From NCBI GenBank assembly GCA_903907075.1, contig CAIVMQ010000096.1:1-35241 (forward strand): a stretch of DNA of 35,241 bases, in the 5' to 3' direction. Positions 9,677 through 17,121 of the stretch are shown here, piece after piece (the first letter of the stretch is position 1; every line of letters begins with the position of its first letter). The translations under genes were made by a program, and so were the position numbers. Source of the stretch: an uncultured Bacteroidia bacterium. GTDB taxonomy: Bacteria > Bacteroidota > Bacteroidia > Bacteroidales > Prolixibacteraceae. Below the pieces are notes generated by a model. It was not told the origin of the DNA. It saw only the letters and a list, made by a program, of their open reading frames with translations, and did no database searches.

Positions 9677-10235
9677 CCTAATAATAAATATTTATTGAAT
9701 TTAAATACTCCCGTTGGATTTGAATTATACTTACTATATTTAGCTAAGCAAAATTCCTTAGTAGATATAGCTGATCTTGTAGAGATTCATCTTTTATCCT
9801 TTAAGTTGATCCAAAATTACTATTAATCATACCATTGTAGTCATTAGTCGTAAATATTTAGTTCTCATTATCAATATTTAGAACCAAAACGAATAACAGA
9901 TTCTTCAATACGGCCTCATGACGTTTAAATAAACTATTTTATTCCTGATGGGCGATACTGTTAAACAGGATAAAGGAACTGGCAATTGAAGACTAACTAA
10001 ATTAATAGTACCGGGGTGTCGAAATTTGAATTCAACAAAAGTAGTTTTCGCTAATAAATGGTGGTCATTTAAAATTTTATGAGATAAAATACCATTAAGA
10101 GTGGTCAATATTTGAGTTGGATAATCTCTTTTTTTCACCCTATTTTGCTTGTCTCTTTCTATGAGCCAACCAGGAGTTGATTTACGGCTTAACTCAACTC
10201 CGAATAGGGATTAATATTAATTGTAATTTTTCACC
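9677..10235. other. 559-base intergenic region between the response regulator and GH38 genes
   Basis: AT-rich region between divergently transcribed genes, so it should hold both promoters. I find no convincing TTTG / 19-21 / TAnnTTTG pair, no hairpin of note and no RNA gene. A GTG-started 77-codon frame on the minus strand (9905-10138) has no recognisable motif and is not called. Confidence 0.5.
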
Positions 10236-13200
10236 ATGAATAAAAGTTCACTCCTCCTCTTGTTACTAGTTCTTCCGTGGATGGCATTTGCCCAACCCCT
10301 TGAAAGACGCGCAAAATATGATATCTCGACAGAGCGTATCCTTTATGCCGTAGGATATACTCACTTGGATACACAATACGAGTGGGATTATAAGACTACT
10401 GTAAGTGAGTATATTAAAAATACCATGGAGGAGAATTTTCGGTTATTGGATAAATATCCCGATTACGTCTTTAATTTCACAGGCTCACGGCGCTATCATA
10501 TGATGAAGGATTACCATCCCGAATTGTATGCCAAACTCAAAGGATATATTGCAAACGGAAGATGGTTTGTCGCAGGTTCTTCTGTTGATGAGGCAGAGGT
10601 TAATATTTCGTCTTCTGAGTCAGTGCTTCGTCATGTGCTCTATGGCAATAATTTTTTCCGCAAAGAATTTAATAAAGAGAGTGTCGATTATATGCTTCCC
10701 GATTGCTTTGGCTTTGTGGCGAACTTACCCTCCGTGCTTCATCACGCCGGGATGATTGGTTTCTCGACTCAGAAGTTAACAGTTCCAAACCTTGCTCGTG
10801 CACTGCCATTGCCTTTTAATGTGGGGGTTTGGAACGGTCCCGATGGGAAAGGATTGGTTTCCGTTTTAGATGCCACCGACTACGATGGCGATCTTATGCC
10901 TCGTTTGGATATTGATACCTATTGGGACAATCGACTACTGGATGATTTTAAAAGGTATGGGATATCCTTCGACTATCGGTATTACGGCTGCGGTGATATG
11001 GGGGGTGGTCTGCGTGAAAGAGATGTGATCAATGCTGAAGGGAGTTTGAAAAACCCGGACAGTAAAATTAAGGTGATTTTAACCTCCTCGGACCAGATGT
11101 ATAAAGATATCACACCCGAGATAAAACAAAAGCTCCCTGTATTTATCGGTGATCTTTTTTTGGTAGAACATAGTGCTGGATCATTATCATCTGAATCGTA
11201 TATGAAACGGTTGAACAGGAAGAATGAAATCCTGGCTTCTGCTTCTGAGCAGATGGCAACGATGGATAGCTATTTAAATGGGACTAACTACCCATTTGAG
11301 AAACTGAATAATGCCTGGGAACTAGTGCTGGGAAGTCAGATGCACGATGTGGTTACCGGAACAGCTATTCCAAGTGCGTTTAAACTTGCCTGGAATGATG
11401 AATTTATTGCACAAAACGGATTCTCACAAGTTTTAAAAGATGCCTTTGGAGGTGTTACACAACAGTTAAACACCCAAACGAAAGGGAGAGCTATCTCGGT
11501 TTATAATCCGGTCGCTATTGAGCGTGAAGATGTCTGCACGGCAGAGTTGGAATTTGTTAATGCACCGGCTCATCTTCGTGTTTTTGATGCAAAAGGGAAA
11601 GAGGTTGTCGTTCAGATTATCTCGCGAAAAGCGAATCGGGTAAAATTTATTTTCTTAGCTAAAATGCCAGCAATTGGATTATCGGTATTTGATGTGCAAG
11701 AATCGCAAAGCGCGTCAACAGTAAATACTCCCGCCTTGGCTATTGAGCCTAACACTTTAGATAATGAATACTATAAGGTTAAGCTCAACGACGAAGGTGA
11801 TATCTCCAGTATATTTGATAAAAAAGGGAATCGCGAAATTCTTTCAAAACCTTCAAGATTGGAATTTCAACATGAGATACCAACTAAGGAACCCGCGTGG
11901 AATATGTTCTGGTACGACCGTAAAAATCCACCGTTTGCTTTTATGAATAAAGATGTCACAATAAAAATGGTAGAAAATGGTCCTGTTCGAATAGCTTTTG
12001 AGGTAACACGTAAGGGACAAAATTCTGCCATTACCCAAATCGTTAGTCTGTCGGCTGGTCAGGCAGGTAAACGTGTTGAGGTGGCTAATGCCATTGACTG
12101 GCAATCGACAGGCGTAAGTCTAAAAGCTTCGTTCCCACTTGTGGCATCAAACGAAAATGCCACATATAACCTGAGTGCCGGTGCCGTTCAACGCAATACC
12201 AATCACGAAATGAAATTCGAAGTACCGGCAAAACAGTGGTTCGACTTAACCGATAAATCAGGCAAATTTGGCGTCTCTATATTGGAAGATTGTAAGTACG
12301 GTTCTGATAAGCCAGATCAAAATACGGTTCGTCTGACATTGCTTTTCACACCTGCCGCAAATCTTTGTCCAACATGGCTTTATCAAACTACTCAAGACTG
12401 GGGTATTCAGCAAGTAAAATATGGACTGTATAGCCATTCAGGCGATTGGTCTCAAAGTGAGACTCCTTGGCAAGCTGAATTTTTAAATAAACCGTTAGTG
12501 GCTGTTGAAACTCCAAAGCATAACGGTATTAAAGGAACATCATTCTCGATGCTCACCCTGAATACCCCTAAGGTTGGGGTTATGGCACTTAAAAAAGCCG
12601 AGAATAGTGACTATTTTATTGTACGTGTTAATGAATTAACTGGCCACGATCAGACACGCGTGAGTTTGAAATTCCCATCTCCAATTGTGGAGGCGTATGA
12701 GGTAAACGGACAAGAGCAGAAAATTGGTGCCGCAACTATTGTCGGCAATAGCTTGAATTTTGATTTATCCCATTATACCATTCGATCATTTGCTTTTAAG
12801 CTCGCTACTCAAAGTCAGCAGGTGGTTAAGCAAGAGCCAGTAAAGCTTGATTACGACCAGGATGTTGTAAGTTTCGATATCAATCGTACAGATGGAAATA
12901 TGATGCCTGTTTACGATCCTACCGATCATGGTAATGTCTGCAACTATCCTGCAGAGCTTGTCCCTGCGGAGATCGTTAGCGAGGGTATTCGATTTAAGAT
13001 GGGAAGTGTTCAGGATTTGCAAAAGAATGTAGTGACTTGCAATGGTCAGACTTTACCGTTGCCTGAAGGAGATTATAATAAGGTTTATATCTTGGCTTCT
13101 GCAACGGAGGAGACTTCTGGTGCGTTTAATGCGGATGGTTTAGTCTCTAATCTTACCATTGCTAATTGGAAAGGTTTTATCGGTCAGCATTACGACAGGC

Positions 13201-13517
13201 AGATTGATCTGGATGGCTACACCGTGCGCAGTATTAAAGAGCCGTATTTAAAAAATGATAACATCGCGTGGTTTGCATCACACTGGCATTTTGGTTATCC
13301 GACACGGAATGAGCCGTATAGCTATTCGTATATTTTTAAGTATGCCTTATATGTACCTGCTCATGCCACAACCATTACATTGCCAAGGAATAATAAGATT
13401 AAGATATTTGCAATTACGGCTGCTCAAAATACACGTGATGAACTCAAGGTATTGCAGCCACTTTCCGATGATTTTTCTGAGGCAAAACCCTATGCATTAA
13501 GGAAAGCGGATGATTGA
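10236..13517 (+). CDS. GH38 alpha-mannosidase, secreted
   Basis: A 1093-residue protein with a signal peptide ending at AFAQ (residue 20). The GH38 catalytic domain is complete in its key positions: HLD at 43-45 supplies zinc ligands, LPDCFG carries the nucleophile and zinc ligand D156, and QMHDVVTGT supplies the last zinc-binding histidine at H370. A helical linker and beta-sandwich domains follow, as in the family. The protein is longer than a minimal GH38; the extra C-terminal 200 or so residues look like an accessory beta domain. Family chemistry is retaining hydrolysis of alpha-mannosides, for example N-glycan-type mannose or mannose-bearing plant and algal glycans. The neighbouring GH106-like, DUF4838 and GH20 genes suggest use of complex extracellular glycans. 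Confidence 0.92.
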   Translation: MNKSSLLLLLLVLPWMAFAQPLERRAKYDISTERILYAVGYTHLDTQYEWDYKTTVSEYIKNTMEENFRLLDKYPDYVFNFTGSRRYHMMKDYHPELYAKLKGYIANGRWFVAGSSVDEAEVNISSSESVLRHVLYGNNFFRKEFNKESVDYMLPDCFGFVANLPSVLHHAGMIGFSTQKLTVPNLARALPLPFNVGVWNGPDGKGLVSVLDATDYDGDLMPRLDIDTYWDNRLLDDFKRYGISFDYRYYGCGDMGGGLRERDVINAEGSLKNPDSKIKVILTSSDQMYKDITPEIKQKLPVFIGDLFLVEHSAGSLSSESYMKRLNRKNEILASASEQMATMDSYLNGTNYPFEKLNNAWELVLGSQMHDVVTGTAIPSAFKLAWNDEFIAQNGFSQVLKDAFGGVTQQLNTQTKGRAISVYNPVAIEREDVCTAELEFVNAPAHLRVFDAKGKEVVVQIISRKANRVKFIFLAKMPAIGLSVFDVQESQSASTVNTPALAIEPNTLDNEYYKVKLNDEGDISSIFDKKGNREILSKPSRLEFQHEIPTKEPAWNMFWYDRKNPPFAFMNKDVTIKMVENGPVRIAFEVTRKGQNSAITQIVSLSAGQAGKRVEVANAIDWQSTGVSLKASFPLVASNENATYNLSAGAVQRNTNHEMKFEVPAKQWFDLTDKSGKFGVSILEDCKYGSDKPDQNTVRLTLLFTPAANLCPTWLYQTTQDWGIQQVKYGLYSHSGDWSQSETPWQAEFLNKPLVAVETPKHNGIKGTSFSMLTLNTPKVGVMALKKAENSDYFIVRVNELTGHDQTRVSLKFPSPIVEAYEVNGQEQKIGAATIVGNSLNFDLSHYTIRSFAFKLATQSQQVVKQEPVKLDYDQDVVSFDINRTDGNMMPVYDPTDHGNVCNYPAELVPAEIVSEGIRFKMGSVQDLQKNVVTCNGQTLPLPEGDYNKVYILASATEETSGAFNADGLVSNLTIANWKGFIGQHYDRQIDLDGYTVRSIKEPYLKNDNIAWFASHWHFGYPTRNEPYSYSYIFKYALYVPAHATTITLPRNNKIKIFAITAAQNTRDELKVLQPLSDDFSEAKPYALRKADD

Positions 13518-13544
13518 TGGTGTTTGTGAGTTAAAAGCTACTTA

Positions 13545-13574
13545 GTTGATTTTTGAATAAATTTGGTATTTTTG
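13545..13574 (+). promoter_or_regulatory. Probable promoter of the Old Yellow Enzyme gene
   Basis: GTTG at 13545-13548 is followed after 18 bases by TATTTTTG at 13567-13574, a good -7 match with a slightly short spacer. Transcription would start near 13581, giving about a 70-base leader to the ATG at 13652. A TTG start at 13553, inside the promoter, is therefore unlikely. Confidence 0.5.
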
Positions 13575-13651
13575 AACCTATTCGATGGGGCTTTATCAAA
13601 TTGATCATAATTCTATCAATACTTTATCTTTTACTCTCAAAGATTAGATCT

Positions 13652-14716
13652 ATGTCAAGGTTATTCTCTCCTTTAACTATTAAATCGGTTGAGTTAAGAA
13701 ATAGAATTGTTATCTCTCCGATGTGCCAGTATTCTGCTGTCGATGGGTTTGCCAACGACTGGCATTTAGTCCATCTGGGGAGCCGGGCTGTTGGTGGTGC
13801 CGGGCTAATTATTCAGGAGGCAACGGCAGTAGCTCCTCAGGGACGCATCACCCCGGGAGATCTGGGTTTATACCACGAAGGTCATGTTGAAAAGCTGAAA
13901 TCGATCACCCGTTTTATTCATGAACACGGGGCTATTGCGGGCATTCAGCTTGCCCATGCCGGGAGAAAGGCCAGTTGCGCCTTGCCCTGGAATGGAGGGG
14001 TTCAGCTGCAAGAAAACGAAGGCGGCTGGAAGACTGTATCAGCCTCAGTACTTCCATTTAATGCGACTGATCAGGCACCAGTGTCGCTAGATCTGGCAGG
14101 TATTTCAAAAGTAGTTTCAGATTTCAGGGTAGCAGCCCAACGAGCCTTGGAAGCCGGTTACCGCGTAATTGAGATCCACGCCGCTCACGGATATCTTATT
14201 CATCAGTTCTTTTCGCCCCTAAGTAATTTTCGCACCGATCATTATGGGGGGAGATTTGAAAACCGAATACGGCTGCTGCTCGAGATTATCGGGAGTGTAA
14301 AATCGGTGTGGCCTGATAATCTTCCACTCTTTGTGCGCATCTCAGCTACCGACTATGTCGAAGGTGGCTGGAACCTGGACGAAGCAGTGCATCTTGCCGC
14401 AATCTTAAAAATGGTGGGTGTCGATCTTATTGATTGCTCCTCCGGCGGGATGGTCCCCTATGCTAAAATCCCCTTCGCACCAGGTTATCAGATCCCCTTT
14501 GCTGCACGAATTAAAAAAGAGGCTGAAATATTAACAGGAACAGTAGGACTTATTACCGAACCGAAACACGCTGAAGAGATATTAGATAATGGTGAGGCAG
14601 ACCTAATTTTACTCGGACGTGAATCGTTACGCGAACCCTACTTTGCCTTAAAAGCAGCTTCTGATCTCAAGGCTGAAATTGAGTGGCCACTCCAATATTT
14701 AAGGGCTAAATTGTAA
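13652..14716 (+). CDS. NADH:flavin oxidoreductase, Old Yellow Enzyme family (YqjM/NamA-like)
   Basis: From the ATG at 13652 the product has 354 residues, close to the family's usual 340-360. The frame is open back to a TTG at 13553, but that would add a hydrophobic 33-residue prefix not found in this family and would overlap the promoter. The FMN-binding TIM barrel is recognisable: SPLTIKSVELRNRIVISPMCQYS at the start, HAGRKAS near residue 110, EIHAAHGYLIHQF with H176 and H179 in the active site, then the YGG..ENR segment. The MCQYS cysteine and the HxxH arrangement are of the thermophilic-like/YqjM subgroup. It reduces activated C=C bonds of enones or xenobiotics with NAD(P)H in the cytoplasm. 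The physiological substrate is unknown. It follows the GH38 gene on the same strand. Confidence 0.9.
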   Translation: MSRLFSPLTIKSVELRNRIVISPMCQYSAVDGFANDWHLVHLGSRAVGGAGLIIQEATAVAPQGRITPGDLGLYHEGHVEKLKSITRFIHEHGAIAGIQLAHAGRKASCALPWNGGVQLQENEGGWKTVSASVLPFNATDQAPVSLDLAGISKVVSDFRVAAQRALEAGYRVIEIHAAHGYLIHQFFSPLSNFRTDHYGGRFENRIRLLLEIIGSVKSVWPDNLPLFVRISATDYVEGGWNLDEAVHLAAILKMVGVDLIDCSSGGMVPYAKIPFAPGYQIPFAARIKKEAEILTGTVGLITEPKHAEEILDNGEADLILLGRESLREPYFALKAASDLKAEIEWPLQYLRAKL

Positions 14717-14769
14717 TACTTAAAAGCTTCGATTGGCATCGCAATCTCAGACTTTTTTAAAAAGTTTCA

Positions 14770-16992
14770 ATGAAGAAAACTAAACTTAACTTAACGCAAC
14801 TATTCAGTCTGATCGTAATTACGGCATTATCGGAAATTGTAATTTCATGCCATACTACGAATACCTCCTCTGCTGATTACAGTGGATGGGACACCTACGC
14901 GGGGTCAAAAGATGGGTTGCGTTATTCTTCTAATGATCAGATTAATAGCGGGAATGTTTCAACATTAAAGGTCTCTTGGTCGTTTTGTACTGGAGACAAA
15001 GATACCAACAATCGCACTCAGATTCAATGTAATCCGATTATGATCGACGGCATTTTATATGGCACAACAGCCAGGGTAAAGTTATTCGCTTTAAATGCCG
15101 CAACAGGAAAACCGAAATGGATTTATGATCCTGCCCTCGAAGATTCAACGGCAAAGAGCAATCCCGCTTCATTTTTTAAAGTCTCGCGTGGTGTTGTGTT
15201 CTGGAAAGATGACAAAGGGGATAATCAGCGAATCCTGTATAGCGTCGGATCAAAGGTTTATGCTATCAATGTTAGCGATGGAAAGCCGATCCGATCGTTT
15301 GGACACAATGGGTATTTCGATCTAACCAAGAACCTGGAGCGGGAAGAGGGTTCTTATGATCCATACCTTACCAATAATACCCCGGGAATTATCTATAAAG
15401 ATCTATTGATTATTGGGATGCGCGAAAGTGAAAGTGCTGATGCTGCGCCCGGAACAATCCGTGCCTATGACGTGCGCACGGGAGATCTTCGGTGGAGGTT
15501 TCATACCATTCCCCGTCCGGGAGAAAAAGGTTATGAAACATGGCCCGATAAGGATGCCTGGAAAAAACTGGGTGCTGCCAATAACTGGGCCGGGATGGCC
15601 GTTGATGAGAAGCGTGGGATCGTATATGTCCCTACAGGTTCTGTAGGAGGCGATTTTTATGGAGGTGTCCGCAAGGGACAAAATCTATATGCCAATTCAT
15701 TGTTAGCCCTTGATGCTGCTACCGGCAGTTATATATGGCATTACCAAACCATACACCACGATTTATGGGACCGTGATTTGCCCGCGAATCCTAATCTGAT
15801 AACCCTGCATCATAACGGAAAAGTAATTGATGCCGTAGCTCAGATTACCAAACATGGATATATCTTCATCTTTGACCGCACCAATGGAGAGCCACTATTT
15901 CCGATTAATGAGGTGCCTGTGCCGGCATCTGACTTACCCGGTGAAGAGGCTTGGCCTACACAGCCAATTCCAACATTGCCGGAACCTTTTGCTCGTCAGA
16001 AATTTGGCCCCGAAGACATTACCGATCGTACCCCTGAGGCACACGCTGAGATAAAAGAGCGGTACGAGAAGGTTAAATATCATGGTCTGTTTGATCCGCC
16101 AAGTAAATCAAGTTCCATCGTATTCCCTGGTTTTGATGGCGGTGGTGAGTGGGGCGGCGCCGCTGTTGATCCTGCCTCCGGGATATTGTATGTCAATAGT
16201 AGTGAGATGCCATGGCTCTTAACGATGATCGATAAAATAAAAGGGGATAATACCACCGTAAAAGGGATGGGACAGACTGTTTATGGCAAATATTGCATTG
16301 CCTGTCATGGCCCCGAATTAAAAGGCAACGGTAGTTCGTTCCCTTCGCTGGTAGATATTCAGAAGAAATATAATCAGGAGCAGATTCTGAGTCTATTAAG
16401 TACCGGGAAAAATATGATGCCTTCCTTTAAACAGATTGGAGAAAAGGATAAAAAGGCGCTGGCGTCATTCTTATTAAATGCTTCTCCAAAGAGTTTAGGC
16501 TCATCAGCAGAAAAAGGAAAACTAAATGAGAAGCCTCAGAAATATTCAATTCTTGATGATGTTCCCTATTCGATGACCGGATACAATCGTTTTCAAGATA
16601 AAGAGGGCTATCCGGGAATTAAGCCGCCGTGGGGAACATTGAATGCGGTAGATCTAAATAGCGGCAAACTGTTGTGGAAAGTGCCGCTGGGTGAATATCC
16701 GGAGCTTACGGCACGTGGTATTCCGATAACCGGAACTGAATGTTACGGCGGCCCATTGGTAACTAAGGGGGGTATTGTTTTTATTGCCGCAACCAAAGAT
16801 GCCCGTATGCATGGCTATGATAAAATAACAGGGAAACTAATCTGGCAGGCTGATTTGCCGGCCCCCGGTTATGCAACGCCTGCCACCTATGTAATCGATG
16901 GAAAACAATATGTCGTTATTGCCTGTGGTGGCGGAAAAATAGGAAGTAAATCTGGCGACCAGTATATCGCCTTTGCATTACCCGAAAAGTAA
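14770..16992 (+). CDS. PQQ-dependent dehydrogenase lipoprotein with an inserted c-type heme
   Basis: A 740-residue quinoprotein. The N-terminus has a lipobox (VISC, Cys 27), so it should be a lipid-anchored periplasmic protein rather than the five-helix membrane glucose dehydrogenase. Beta-propeller W-repeats run throughout (for example LFALNAATGKPKWIYD, LLALDAATGSYIWHYQT, AVDLNSGKLLWKVPLG, YDKITGKLIWQADLP). The loop at about residues 495-575 is a small cytochrome c domain: CIACH at 509-513 and a methionine near MMPSF that can be the sixth ligand. PQQ would be the primary acceptor from a sugar or alcohol, with the built-in heme passing electrons on. No PQQ synthesis genes are in the window. 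Related proteins are annotated as quinoprotein glucose dehydrogenases; the substrate here is unproved. Confidence 0.85.
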   Translation: MKKTKLNLTQLFSLIVITALSEIVISCHTTNTSSADYSGWDTYAGSKDGLRYSSNDQINSGNVSTLKVSWSFCTGDKDTNNRTQIQCNPIMIDGILYGTTARVKLFALNAATGKPKWIYDPALEDSTAKSNPASFFKVSRGVVFWKDDKGDNQRILYSVGSKVYAINVSDGKPIRSFGHNGYFDLTKNLEREEGSYDPYLTNNTPGIIYKDLLIIGMRESESADAAPGTIRAYDVRTGDLRWRFHTIPRPGEKGYETWPDKDAWKKLGAANNWAGMAVDEKRGIVYVPTGSVGGDFYGGVRKGQNLYANSLLALDAATGSYIWHYQTIHHDLWDRDLPANPNLITLHHNGKVIDAVAQITKHGYIFIFDRTNGEPLFPINEVPVPASDLPGEEAWPTQPIPTLPEPFARQKFGPEDITDRTPEAHAEIKERYEKVKYHGLFDPPSKSSSIVFPGFDGGGEWGGAAVDPASGILYVNSSEMPWLLTMIDKIKGDNTTVKGMGQTVYGKYCIACHGPELKGNGSSFPSLVDIQKKYNQEQILSLLSTGKNMMPSFKQIGEKDKKALASFLLNASPKSLGSSAEKGKLNEKPQKYSILDDVPYSMTGYNRFQDKEGYPGIKPPWGTLNAVDLNSGKLLWKVPLGEYPELTARGIPITGTECYGGPLVTKGGIVFIAATKDARMHGYDKITGKLIWQADLPAPGYATPATYVIDGKQYVVIACGGGKIGSKSGDQYIAFALPEK

Positions 16993-17058
16993 GGATACAA
17001 TTTAAATCTGAAAGCCTTCATAACCTTTAAATCCCCGTCAGAGCTTTTTATATTTTAG

Positions 17059-17066
17059 TATGTTTG
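17059..17066 (+). promoter_or_regulatory. Possible -7 box upstream of the DUF4838 gene
   Basis: TATGTTTG matches TAnnTTTG and lies 55 bases before the ATG at 17122. No TTTG-like -33 element is seen 19-21 bases upstream, so this is a weak call. Confidence 0.35.
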
Positions 17067-17121
17067 CACACGAATATCAATTGCCTCTCAGGGTAAATAA
17101 CTAACTTTCAATATACCGTTA

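Noticed and set aside
9905-10138. 77-codon open frame on the minus strand
   Set aside because: It starts with GTG, has no recognisable motif or signal and lies in an AT-rich divergent intergenic region.
13553-13651. Upstream extension of the Old Yellow Enzyme as a membrane-anchored form
   Set aside because: The extension starts with TTG inside the likely promoter, and the family is cytoplasmic and begins at the later ATG.
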